Shown: positions 12,426 to 38,758 of the stretch, piece after piece
How the letters are laid out: each line of letters begins with the position of its first letter
Numbering within the stretch: the stretch's first letter is position 1
Assembly: GCA_964035015.1 (NCBI GenBank)
Contig: OZ036008.1
Span: 6,477,504 to 6,541,503, forward strand
Source: Corallium rubrum
Lineage: Eukaryota > Cnidaria > Anthozoa > Scleralcyonacea > Coralliidae
Direction of reading: 5' to 3'
DNA length: 64,000 nucleotides
Notes under the pieces: model-generated
The model's input: the letters and a program-made list of their open reading frames with translations, nothing else
What the model was told of the DNA's origin: nothing
Databases searched by the model: none
Program-made: the position numbers and the translations under genes

Positions 12426-12720
12426 AAGTACTGTATAATAAAGTTTTTAAGGAGTGTTTTATCAGATATAAAGACACGAGGCGAAGCCGAGTGTTTTTAT
12501 ATCTGATAAAACACGAACTGCGAGTTTATTATACGGCTTCAAAAACGAACCACTTGGTAAGTTGATTGGCGGAGTTAGTTTGAAAAATAACCTTGTCTAA
12601 GCCGAGAAAATCAAAGCTAAAGTTTATGTAAATCAGGAGAAATCTTTATCACATATAAAGATACGATACGGTCATGATTTTCTTTTGTGTTTTCCTCATT
12701 AATTATTAATGAGTTTTTGA
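12426..12720 (+). repeat. Dispersed repeat, uninterrupted copy
   Basis: Begins with a hairpin containing GACACGAGGCGAAGCCGAG and runs to TTATTAATGAG. The same sequence occurs at about 21788-22425, where it is interrupted by a 327-bp insertion. This copy therefore shows the empty site (CTTGTCTAAGCCGAG). Confidence 0.85.
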
Positions 12721-15555
12721 AGCACATATAAAGCATATAAAGCATATAAAGCATATAAAGCAGGTAAAGCAGGTAAAGCAGGTAAAGCAGGTAAAGCATA
12801 TAAAGCATATAAAGCATATAAAGCAGGTAAAGCATATAAAGCATATAAAGCATATAAAGCAGGTAAAGCATATAAAGCATATAAAGCATATAAAGCATAT
12901 AAAGCATATAAAGCATATAAAGCATATAAAGCAGGTAAAGCAGGTAAAGCAGGTAAAGCAGGTAAAGCAGGTAAAGCAGGTAAAGCAGGTAAAGCAGGTA
13001 AAGCAGGTAAAGCAAATAAAGCATATAAAGCAGGTAAAGCAGGCAAAGCATATAAAGCAGGTAAAGCATATAAAGCAGGTAAAGCAGGTAAAGCATATAA
13101 AGCATATAAAGCATATAAAGCAGGTAAAGCAGGTAAAGCATATAAAGCAAATAAAGCAGGTAAAGCAGGTAAAGCAGGTAAAGCAAATAAAGCAGTTAAA
13201 GCAGGTAAAGCATATAAAGCATATAAAGCATATAAAGCATATAAAGCAGGTAAAGCATATAAAGCATATAAAGCATATAAAGCAGGTAAAGCAGGTAAAG
13301 CATATAAAGCAGGTAAAGCAGGTAAAGCAGGTAAAGCATATAAAGCATATAAAGCATATAAAGCAGGTAAAGCATATAAAGCATATAAAACAGGTAAAGC
13401 AGGTAAAGCAGGTAAAGCATATAAAGCATATAAAGCATATAAAGCATATAAAGCAGGTAAAGCATATAAAGCATATAAAGCATATAAAGCATATAAAGCA
13501 TATAAAGCAGGTAAAGCATATAAAGCATATAAAGCAGGTAAAGCAGGTAAAGCATATAAAGCATATAAAGCATATAAAGCAGGTAAAGCAGGTAAAGCAG
13601 GTAAAGCATATAAAGCATATAAAGCATATAAAGCATATAAAGCAGGTAAAGCAGGTAAAGCATATAAAGCAGTTAAAGCAGTTAAAGCAGGTAAAGCATA
13701 TAAAGCATATAAAGCAGGTAAAGCAGGTAAAGCATATAAAGCATATAAAGCAGGCAAAGCATATAAAGCAGGTAAAGCATATAAAGCATATAAAGCATAT
13801 AAAGCATATAAAGCATATAAAGCAGGTAAAGCATATAAAGCATATAAAACATATAAAGCAGGTAAAGCAGGTAAAGCAGGTAAAGCATATAAAGCATATA
13901 AAACATATAAAGCAGGTAAAGCAGGTAAAGCAGGTAAAGCAGGTAAAGCATATAAAGCATATAAAGCATATAAAGCATATAAAGCAGGTAAAGCATATAA
14001 AGCATATAAAACATATAAAGCAGGTAAAGCAGGTAAAGCAGGTAAAGCATATAAAGCATATAAAGCATATAAAGCAGGTAAAGCAGGTAAAGCATATAAA
14101 GCATATAAAGCATATAAAGCAGGTAAAGCATATAAAGCATATAAAGCATATAAAGCATATAAAGCAGGTAAAGCACATATAAAGCATATAAAGCATATAA
14201 AGCATATAAAGCAGGTAAAGCAGGTAAAGCATATAAAGCAGGTAAAGCAGGTAAAGCAGGTAAAGAAGGTAAAGCAGGTAAAGCAGGTAAAGCATATAAA
14301 GCATATAAAGCATATAAAGCAGGTAAAGCATATAAAGCATATAAAGCATATAAAGCATATAAAGCATATAAAGCATATAAAGCATATAAATCATATAAAG
14401 CATATAAAGCATATAAAGCATATAAAGCAGGTAAAGCAGGTAAAGCATATAAAGCATATAAAGCAGGTAAAGCATATAAAGCAGGTAAAGCATATAAAGC
14501 ATATAAAGCATATAAAGCATATAAAGCAGGCAAAGCACATATAAAGCATATAAAGCATATAAAGCAGGTAAAGCAGGTAAAGCAGGTAAAGCAGGTAAAG
14601 CATATAAAGCATATAAAGCATATAAAGCAGGTAAAGCATATAAAGCATATAAAACATATAAAGCAGGTAAAGCAGGTAAAGCAGGTAAAGCAGGTAAAGC
14701 AGGTAAAGCATATAAAGCATATAAAGCATATAAAGCAGGTAAAGCAGGTAAAGCATATAAAGCATATAAAGCATATAAAGCAGGTAAAGCATATAAAGCA
14801 TATAAAGCATATAAAGCATATAAAGCAGGTAAAGCATATAAAGCATATAAAGCATATGAAGCATATGAAGCAGGTAAAGCAGGTAAAGCAGGTAAAGCAT
14901 ATAAAGCATATAAAGCAGGTAAAGCAGGTAAAGCAGGTAAAGCATATAAAGCATATAAAGCAGGTAAAGCAGGTAAAGCATATGAAGCAGGTAAAGCAGG
15001 TAAAGCAGGTAAAGCATAAAAAGCAGGTAAAGCATATAAAGCATATAAAGCATATAAAGCATATAAAGCAGGTAAAGCAGGTAAAGCAGGTAAAGCATAT
15101 AAAGCATATAAAGCATATAAAGCAGGTAAAGCAGGTAAAGCATATGAAGCAGGTAAAGCAGGTAAAGCATAAAAAGCAGGTAAAGCATATAAAGCTTATA
15201 AAGCATGGAAAGCATGGAAAGCATATAAAGCATATAAAGCATATAAAGCAGGTAAAGCATATAAAGCATATAAAGCAGGTAAAGCATATAAAGCATATGA
15301 AGCAGGTAAAGCAGGTAAAGCATGTAAAGCAGGTAAAGCAGGTAAAGCAGGTAAAGCATATAAAGCATATAAAGCATATAAAGCATATAAAGCAGGTAAA
15401 GCAGGTAAAGCATATAAAGCATATAAAGCATATAAAGCATATTAAGCAGGTAAAGCAGGTAAAGCATATAAAGCAGGTAAAGCAGGTAAAGCAGGTAAAG
15501 CATATAAAGCATATAAAGCATATAAAGCATATAAAGCATGTAAAGCATGTAAAGC
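12721..15555 (-). repeat. 9-bp minisatellite, right arm (inverted)
   Basis: About 315 tandem units, the reverse complement of the left-arm units (TATAAAGCA, GGTAAAGCA). The outermost few hundred bases share marker variants with the left arm in the same order from the outside (CTTAATATG, CTTCATATG, two TGCTTTCCA units near 15205), proving common origin of the arms. The TGCTTTCCA block of the inner left arm is missing here. The long open frames are artefacts. Confidence 0.97.
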
Positions 15556-15810
15556 ATTTAAAGAATAAAGTATAAGTATGTAACAACTATAATATCAGTA
15601 CCACTATATGTCATAATGTAAGTACCACTATATGTCATAAGCGTATAGTATTAAATATATATATAACCACTATATGGACCCTAACATGAAGTACCTACCA
15701 AAAAAAGAGAATACAGAATCATAATATCCAGTTCACTGGATGAGAAAATCTTCGGAGCTTTGAAGCCGTTTTACAAGCAGAAATATCTTGCTTAGTTTTA
15801 TGAAACCAGT

Positions 15811-31901
<16,091 letters not shown>

Positions 31902-32149
31902 CTGGTGAGTTCATGTATATATCCTAATGAAATCTCAACAGTGCCAATCAAATACGATAAACGATAATTAGTACATATGGTTAAACTGCTCAAAGTTCTG
32001 GTTAAAGGCCTTTGAGTAAATAACTGCTTAAGGTGTACCTATTTAGATCTGAGTGTGAAGTCACAGGTGAAGTCTCATTAGGGGAGACGTCGTGTAAGGT
32101 TAAACATTGTGCACCTTATGCTGTGAACATGTGCGGAATTTCAATTGTA

Positions 32150-32155
32150 AATAAA
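32150..32155 (+). promoter_or_regulatory. Candidate poly(A) signal for PPIL2
   Basis: AATAAA lies about 250 bp after the PPIL2 stop codon. Confidence 0.5.
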
Positions 32156-32295
32156 CACGCTGCTAATAGTTTCTAAATATTATTTTAATTTTTAAACACA
32201 ACGGATAGACAAGCTTGAAGTATTGGCTCGTGTCAATACGCCAAAATAAAGGAGAACTGCTAGATAAAGATATATATGTAACTCATCACCAGGAC

Positions 32296-32600
32296 AAAAT
32301 GGCAGACTTAAAATGACAGAACCAAATTGGTGGATTTAAAATGGCGGATATAAAATGGCGACTTCAGATGACAGAACTAAAATGGCGGACTTTGAAAATG
32401 GCGGACTCAAAATGGCGGACTTAAAATGGCGGACTCAAAATGACGGATTTAAAATGGCGGACTTAAAATGGCGGACTCAAAATGGCGGATTTAAAATGGC
32501 GGACTCAAAATGGCGGACTCAAAATGACGGGCTTAAAATGGCGTAGGCAAAACAGCAGAATCAAGATGACGGAATCAACATGGCGGACTCGAAATGGAGA
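32296..32600 (+). repeat. AAAATGGCGGACT minisatellite
   Basis: About 17 units of 14-15 bp, consensus AAAATGGCGGACTT/C, with decay at both ends. It lies between PPIL2 and the foldback element at 32776-33842. The open frames with repeated LKWRTQNGGFKMAD are artefacts. Confidence 0.9.
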
Positions 32601-32775
32601 AAAGCTGGCAAAGAAAATGAGCATTGACTTTTTAGTGCGTACTGAACGCACTGGAAGAGCGAATGTAACTGTCTGTACGTATCCTTGCCAAACTCGCGTT
32701 GCTGAAGGCATCATTCATATTGTAAATAGTAAATTAGTACATATATTATATAGATGAAATCCTTATTCAACGATA

Positions 32776-33842
32776 TATGTAGATGAAATCCTTTATAGTC
32801 AACCGGATGTTCTCTTGCGTACGACTTTGCAATATTGATACGCAACATTGCAATTTTTATTGATGGATTCAACCAGCAACCTGCAAACGCTTTATCACGA
32901 TTCCTCGACGGATTGCTTAAAATACTGGTTTTGAACATCAAACAACACATAAATGTGATGTTATACCTGAAGCTAATGGCTCTAACTTTATGTAGAATTT
33001 CGCATTATTCAAAGTTCGGATACCCGAGGAAGCCATTTCAAGAAATTTGTTACCGCTCGCTCAATTTCCCCCGATTTTTCTCAAATTTGCACCAAATGTA
33101 GTCAAGTATGTGATGGACACTATCGTATTATACAGTAAATAAGAAATAAAATATTGTTGCAGATGTACCCATCAGTTTAAAATCACAGTACCTTCGCGCC
33201 GCTGTTTAAGGCGGTCTTTGGTTTTACCAAAAAGCTCTCAATTTATCATATTTGCACTTCTCAATGTTTGTTCTAAAAAAAGTGTGTTTGCATTTTTTAA
33301 TTAATACAGTGGTTTAGCAGCTAGGATATTTTATTTCTCGACCTATGTTGTGGCACAAGCAATTGACAAATAAAAGCTTGTACAACTCAGGTAATTTTTA
33401 CATAAATAAAACGCGCGAACACACTTTTTTAGAACAAACATTCAGAAGTGTAAATATGATAAATTGAGAGCTTTTTGGTAAAAAAGACCGCCTTAAACCG
33501 CGGCGCGAAGGTACTGTGATTTTAAACTGATGAGTATATCTGCAACAATATTTTATTTCTTATTTACTGTATAATATGATAGTGTCCGTCACATAGTTAA
33601 CTACATTTGGCGCAAATTTGAGACAAATCGGGGAAAAAATTGAGCGAGCGGTAACAAATTTCTTGGAATGGCTTCTTAGGGTATCCTGTAACCTTAATTA
33701 AAACGATTTTTAGGGCAACCCGTCGAGGAGTCGTCATGATAAAGCGTTTGCAGGTTGCTGATCGAATCCATCAATTAAAATCGCAATGTTGCGTATCAAT
33801 ATTGCAAAGTCGCACAGGCAACAGAACATCCGCTTTGACATT
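32776..33842. mobile_element. 1-kb foldback element next to the helical-protein gene
   Basis: Arms of about 500 bp are inverted copies. Outer ends are GTCAACCGGATGTTCT and the complement AGAACATCCGCTTTGAC, and both contain GCAACCTGCAAACGCTTTATC or its complement. The loop is roughly 33300-33410. No coding sequence. It ends only 9 bp from the stop codon of the minus-strand gene. Confidence 0.8.
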
Positions 33843-33850
33843 AAATGTAT

Positions 33851-35198
33851 TCAAACATTTGCCAGATCATTTTTAGTTCCTCTCATTCGTACTAATGCAG
33901 TTTTTAAATTAATATTATCAGTTTCTTCACTTAAAGCATTCTCCACGTCGTTTATAAGTGTTTCTAAGTTTTCTCGAATTTCTGGGATTTTTGAAGATCC
34001 AAGGCGTATAGTCTGCCTCGCGAAGTCTAACTGAGACTGTGCTTTTTCCACTTCTTTGATCATCTGTAGGCCATCTTTGTTCTTTATGTAGTCCAAATGA
34101 TCGATTAGGTCGTTTAGTGTCATTAGAAGGCTGTCTTCATTCTCAATCTAAAAGATAGAAAAAGTTAAATCATTTCTGTTTTATTTATTTCATTTATAAC
34201 GTGGGGATCCACCGATAAATTCACTCAGCGGTTAATAGTATGGAAAAAGGACCCCGATATCCGCCATCTTGATTCGGTCATTGTTTTCACTCACATTGAT
34301 ATATAGGAAATTGCCATCAAGTTGTACATCAAGTTGTACAAGTATATAGTGCCGGGATATAACTATAGTTCTTAAGAACGCGGTTACTAGTTCTTAAGAA
34401 TGTATTCCATTCCAAAGAACACTGTTTAATACCAGTTCTTAAGAATGTTATTCGATTCTAAAGAACATTGTTACTAGTTCTTAAGAACGCAATTTTAATA
34501 ATTAATTCTTTGAACGTTTTCATGACGATAAAGTAATATGAATTTAATTTATATTTAATATTTAATTTATAAATGGCGTGAGCCAACAGTTTGTTATTAT
34601 TGCTCTGATGAAGGCCTGAGTCAACAGACCGAAAGCTTAGCAAAGAAATATTTTACGTGGTGTTTCCACAAAACTTATTTATATTGCAATTTTAATACTT
34701 CTTAAGGACACTGTTACTGCTGTTATTTCGTTCTTAGAAACTGAGTTTAGAGCTATAGAGCATCCTTTATACTTCTAGAGAAATAGTTTCTTCTCAAGCG
34801 AAGAGTCTTTTAAACCTGCTTTCGATATTATTGTAAGTCAGACATAGTTCAACGCTACTCTGGTTGAAAGAGTTTGGAAGATAGCTTAAACGTTTACAAC
34901 TCAAAGTTTCGACCTTCCGATCTATAGTGTTTAGTCAAGGGTGATACATCAGTCCATCGCAAACATGTGACAAAAGTCTGTCGCAAACATCGATCGGTGT
35001 TGTATGTTTGTTTATAACCTTCCGTACCTGCTCAGAATGGTTGATATCCTTGCCACGAAGATCTTCGACGGCTGGTTGCAGAATGTTGGCTGCTTCTTCC
35101 AAGAAGTTTAGAACATCTTGGTAAAATTCCTTTTGTTCTTCTCTACTTTTTAACCATTCTATGGCGTTAGCGATATTGATCAGTAAACGATTGGACAT
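33851..35198 (-). CDS. Unrecognised two-exon helical protein
   Basis: I do not recognise this protein. Exon 1 is 35198-35028 (57 codons, ATG, donor CAG/GTACGG) and exon 2 is 34147-33851 (acceptor CTTTTAG, stop TGA), phase 0, 155 aa. There is no signal peptide or membrane segment. It is rich in Glu, Asp, Leu and Asn, and heptad-like spacing suggests an all-helical or coiled-coil fold: residues about 1-50 (NRLLINIANAIEWLKSREEQ) and about 60-140 (LNDLIDHLDYIKNKDG, IPEIRENLETLINDVENAL). The stop is 9 bp from a foldback element, so the C-terminus could be truncated or recently defined by the insertion. The good splice sites and protein-like composition argue for a real gene. A lineage-specific cytosolic protein is as far as the sequence allows. 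Confidence 0.6.
34350..34500 (+). repeat. Palindromic TTCTTAAGAA tandem repeat
   Basis: Three or four units of about 46 bp, each with AGTTCTTAAGAAC or AGTTCTTAAGAATG followed by ATTC..AAAGAAC. Lies in the intron of the helical-protein gene. Confidence 0.7.
34605..34636 (+). ncRNA. Hammerhead-ribozyme-like motif (Penelope-type)
   Basis: Both catalytic core blocks are intact: CTGATGA at 34605 and GAAA near 34631, joined by a stem II of GGCCTG with CAGACC (one C-A mismatch) and a six-base loop. Stem III is weak in the following bases, so cleavage is uncertain. Lies in the intron of the helical-protein gene, on the opposite strand. Confidence 0.45.
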
Positions 35199-35740
35199 GA
35201 TCTTAGCTCAAAGATATTAAGCTAGCTTCGTGGCATTATACTATAATTCATTTGCACAACAAACGCTGCCAAATGTGAGACTACCATCTCCTGCTGATAC
35301 CAAACAAACGTTTCATCATTCGGGGTAATTACTGCGGACGTACACCTCCAGTGAGCGTATATCGTCTTTTTGTTTCGCCCTACACGCCAGAAAACTCAAC
35401 TGCATAGTGGTCAAGGTTACAAGGTATTACGCTCGTATCAGCTTTGTTCCAGGACTTCTAGAGCTGTGTTATCAACCGTGGTAATAAAGGTGTCTGCTTC
35501 AGTATTAAGATGGCTTCGTGTAGTAACCTTTTGCCAAGTTATTGCAAGTCTGAAATGGTGTTAACGCAGTATCGTTGCGAGACAAGTTGCACGAACCATC
35601 GCATTGTCAAACGTGCTGCGCAAAGGCCAAGGCCATTGCGAAATAAGTCGCCATATTTATAAAACAGTGTATGTTTCCGGGGTATGCTGTATGTACAGAG
35701 TACAGAACGCGATTTTCAAGTCTTTTTCCGCTACGTCGCT

Positions 35741-35855
35741 AAAGTAAAGTAAAGTAAAGTAAAGTAAAGTAAAGTAAAGTAAAGTAAAGTAAAGTAAAGT
35801 AAAGTAAAGTAAAGTAAAGTAAAGTAAAGTAAAGTAAAGTAAAGTAAAGTAAAGT
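35741..35855 (+). repeat. (AAAGT)n microsatellite
   Basis: Twenty-three perfect AAAGT units. Confidence 0.97.
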
Positions 35856-36689
35856 TATTATTCGTGGGTTATTTAAATAACCTGGAAAAAAATTCTGAAA
35901 CTAAATAAGCTGGACATATTGTGGCTTGAAATCCTTCATTCTACCGATAAATTTCAAACGAATTTATGACATTTTATGTAGTTGGTCTATTTCTAGTTTT
36001 TTATATTTATGTATTTTAATTCCTACGGGGGAGCGCCTCGCATGGGTCCCCGAGTCCCGTTCGCGCTCTTCCCGTTCGCGCTCTTCCCGTTTGGATATCT
36101 TCATATATATTGTAAAGTATCCAATAAAGTTGTTTAAAAAAACCAAAAAAAAACAAACCCCAAAACAAACAAACAAATGAATTATTGTTTTCGAGTGTTT
36201 GGAACACGGTAAACGAGTTGTTGATATGGCATCTCAATCGAGCGATTTCCATTGAAAAATGCAATTAAAATAAACCTCGTTATGAGATTTTATTCATGAG
36301 TGTGTGTAAAATTTATTCATACAGCAACTTGTTTAGTTTGCGCAGACACAGGCTAGTTTTCATCTAATATATCGGGTTTTACTGGAGTATCCAACTTCAA
36401 TCAGGTGATTGAATGAACACTATACTCGGGCCTTGGACTACATTCGGCCTTTGGCCTCTTGATGAAACACGATAAACGAGTTGTTGATGTACTCGATAGT
36501 ACATCTAATTCTAGCTCTTATCAAATACTACCAAAATCAGTAGAGTGTCTTTTCCGGAAGAAAAAAGGTTGTCTGGAAGGCGGCCAAACGTTTATATTTT
36601 GTGACGTCACGGCTCAGGAATGCAGCGTGGCGTGTGAACGAATTCTACGAAATCTGTTGAAAAAGATGTTTTTTGAATGGTGTGTATCA

Positions 36690-37180
36690 ACAGTCGGACA
36701 AGTACTCTAAAAAATCGTCTGTTGAATAGATAGGGTCAGGTGGATAGTAAACAACAGCAACTTGATACTTGGAATTGGGCGTTTTTATTTCGCACTCGAA
36801 TTCATTCTCAGAAGAGGTTGGTTTGACAAGCCAGTCATTCCTACAGATGAGCAACACCACCTCCTATTCGCAATCCGAGTCAATCTTTTCTAATAAGCGT
36901 GTAACCATTAGGGCATATCAAATTTGTAGAAATTCTATCGTTAAGCCAAGTTTCCGAAACAAAACATACATCTATTTTATTTGAATGTAAATCGGCGTAA
37001 AGAGCTGATGCAGCGTCAGGTTTCACCAACGATCGAGCGTTGAGTTTGTTATAATATGTTGGAGAAGTATTCTGGCTTGTGCGACAAGAATTCAACCGAT
37101 CAATAACAGGAATAGATCTTTGTCATAACATTTTTAAACGTACCAGATTTCCACTTCTTAAACCACGGGTTCGTAGAAAT
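36690..37180 (-). pseudogene. Non-LTR retrotransposon endonuclease fragment
   Basis: On the minus strand the frame reads KLNARSLVKPDAASALYADL, then DVCFVSETWLND and CPNGYTLIRKD, the N-terminal part of an AP-type endonuclease domain of a non-LTR element. It then shifts frame, continuing as LRIGGGVAHL, a stop, RNDWLVKPTSSENEFECE and VAVVYYPPDPIYSTDDF. Stops and frame shifts make it dead. No reverse transcriptase is attached. Confidence 0.8.
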
Positions 37181-37477
37181 CCACAGTGCTTTAAATTGGT
37201 TAGCCGCCTTCAAGACAACCTTTTCTCTTCCGGAAAAGACACTCTACTGATTTTGGTAGTATTCTTGGCAGTTTTACTTTGCTGTATTCAAAACACTGCT
37301 TGCGCAGCACTTTCTCCCCTTCCCTCCCCCGCAACGTAGGCAAGTTTGTGCGCGCCCAAAGATTGGCGTCAACCGGAAGTGAAATGAATGATTAAATGAC
37401 ATACTCGTCTTTGTTCTGTTTATTTCACCGTTGTAAGCAAGGCTGTAAGGTTTCTCTTTTAATACGACGCCGTGAAA

Positions 37478-38758
37478 ATGTCGTTTGATTTTTTTGGTAA
37501 GCAGATCGTTGTTTTTGCCAGTGATCTGGCCAGCGCTATTGACCAAAATCCCTACAAACCCAAAGAGGAAACTGCATTGGGAGTATGGAAAAGATTCGAT
37601 CGGGTTTCCTTTGCTTTCTCGCTCGCTTTGGCCTACAGTGGCGAGGTATTCGAATTGACAAAAAAATATGTAAAAGACAAACCCTTGAGAAATCCACTGC
37701 CAAGCGAAGTTGACAGCGATCACGGCAAACAAGCTTTTACTCTTGTTCTCAAGGAGATCTTTACGAATCACGAGTGGCGTGGTCTACGACAAAAACTCAT
37801 GCAATTCGTTGACACGAAGGGATTTCGTGAAGCGAAAGAGAAAGTTCTCTTGAGCTCGCTGGGCGAAAGCCAAAGAGTAAATGAAGCGATTGGAGCGTTG
37901 TGTAACGAGGAGAACAAAACTGTTGAAGAAAAAGTTGAAGAAGTTGTTAAAACGATTACCAAAGAAACCGGAAAGACTGTTGACAAGGAAACTCAAGACG
38001 CTTTAGTTGGAAAATTATCGAGAGATCGTGGAACGGTTTTGGAGGCAAAAACGGTCAAGGATTACGCCATAGCATCGGGGAAGGACGTACGACGGGAGCC
38101 TGCGAGGTCCTACCGAAAACTGATGACGTATGAGGATATGAGTTGGGTGCTATGTGGTAGGGTGGATGCCCGGGATGAGCATACTATAGTGGAGGTCAAG
38201 AACCGTACAAAACGCTTTATGTGCCCAGATTACGATGTTCTACAGCTTCAGGCCTACATGTTCTTATGCAACAAGTCAAAAGGAATACTTTTGGAAAGGC
38301 TTCATGGAAAAAATCGAGAAACACCATTCGAGTTTAATAAGTCGTACTGGAATGAAGCCATTGTCCCTGCTTTATATGAATTTGTACGAGATGTCGAGGA
38401 CAAGGTGATTATGAGTCGTAGCATTCTGGATGGAGTGACACCATCTTCGTCACCAAGGAAACGTGGCCATGATTCTGTAGTGGCATCACCAGTTGCATCA
38501 CCAATAGCATCACCAGTTGCAAAGATGGCTAGATCTCCTTTAAATAAGGGACACCAAGGTGTTGTTGAAGGAGCATCTTGGGATAACGAGGGATCTTCAG
38601 ATATTGAGATAAATTGTTCTGGACAGTCAAATGACTCCTTCGTCCTTTATTTGTCACCTGATGATACCGAGAGTGATGAGGAGCTGGCAAATTTACCATT
38701 AGACGATATCTTAAATAGCACGCTAACACCAACTAAGGGTGGCATTGTGCAGAATTAA
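37478..38758 (+). CDS. PD-(D/E)XK nuclease, lambda-exonuclease/YqaJ-like, intronless
   Basis: Predicted metal-dependent DNA nuclease of 426 aa in a single open exon. The first ATG is 37478; the frame upstream opens only with GTG. Family motifs in order: residues 13-27 FASDLASAIDQNPYK, the entry motif typical of phage and viral exonucleases; RGTVLEAKTV with the conserved glutamate near E189; GRVDARDEHTIVEVKNR supplying D230, E239 and K241 as the D...ExK core; then QLQAYM (Q256, Q258, Y260), the helix that closes RecB-type sites. The tail from about 310 is Ser/Pro-rich with a basic PRKRGH cluster that may be a nuclear signal and repeated VASP units. There is no intron, although neighbouring genes have many. 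It may derive from a large DNA virus or a transposon, or be a retained host gene; the sequence alone does not decide. A fragmentary LINE lies upstream. Confidence 0.75.
   Translation: MSFDFFGKQIVVFASDLASAIDQNPYKPKEETALGVWKRFDRVSFAFSLALAYSGEVFELTKKYVKDKPLRNPLPSEVDSDHGKQAFTLVLKEIFTNHEWRGLRQKLMQFVDTKGFREAKEKVLLSSLGESQRVNEAIGALCNEENKTVEEKVEEVVKTITKETGKTVDKETQDALVGKLSRDRGTVLEAKTVKDYAIASGKDVRREPARSYRKLMTYEDMSWVLCGRVDARDEHTIVEVKNRTKRFMCPDYDVLQLQAYMFLCNKSKGILLERLHGKNRETPFEFNKSYWNEAIVPALYEFVRDVEDKVIMSRSILDGVTPSSSPRKRGHDSVVASPVASPIASPVAKMARSPLNKGHQGVVEGASWDNEGSSDIEINCSGQSNDSFVLYLSPDDTESDEELANLPLDDILNSTLTPTKGGIVQN

Larger units (their letters stand above)
10200..12720. other. Loop of the giant foldback element
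   Basis: No gene seen. Contains AT-rich sequence, two (TA)n arrays (11244-11301 and 11540-11606) bracketing a perfect-looking hairpin, a degenerate segment near 11665-11790 related to the hAT-like element at 20766-21102, a short palindromic segment near 12230-12335, and a repeat copy at 12426-12720 that recurs in a PPIL2 intron. Confidence 0.7.
8094..15695. mobile_element. Giant 7.6-kb foldback element with minisatellite arms
   Basis: The outer ends are inverted copies: GGTACTTCATGTTAGGG begins at 8094 and its reverse complement ends at 15695, both flanked by TA (8092-8093 and 15696-15697). About 125 bp of near-identical terminal sequence follows on each side, including the repeated GACATATAGTGGTACT motif. 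Each arm then enters a 9-bp minisatellite (about 1.9 kb left, 2.8 kb right). A loop of roughly 2.5 kb lies between the arms and holds other repeats. No transposase was found, so it is non-autonomous. The TA duplication hints at a Tc1/mariner-type mobiliser. An assembly artefact of inverted duplication is possible, but the arms differ in unit order and length, which argues against it. Confidence 0.75.
8035..15810. promoter_or_regulatory. Divergent BOLA2-PPIL2 promoter interval split by an insertion
   Basis: The start codons of BOLA2 (8034, -) and PPIL2 (15811, +) face away from each other. Only 59 bp (8035-8093) and 115 bp (15696-15810) of non-element DNA remain once the foldback element at 8094-15695 is discounted, so the ancestral spacer was about 174 bp. 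A spacer of that size between divergent housekeeping genes usually works as one bidirectional promoter. That it did so here is inference. Confidence 0.6.
35199..37477. other. Gene-free interval with a LINE fragment
   Basis: Holds the presumed promoter of the helical-protein gene, an (AAAGT)n array (35741-35855), a low-complexity stretch ending in A-rich sequence near 36140-36178, a pair of about 65-bp inverted repeats (36515-36580 and 37190-37262) bracketing a broken LINE, and the presumed promoter of the nuclease gene. No other gene seen. Confidence 0.65.

Noticed and set aside
8219-15555. Possible CRISPR-like or leucine-rich-repeat array
   Set aside because: Units are contiguous without unique spacers and the context is a eukaryotic foldback element.
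12617-15586. Open frames up to 634 codons on both strands
   Set aside because: Same minisatellite in the inverted arm; the start and stop lie in flanking non-coding DNA.
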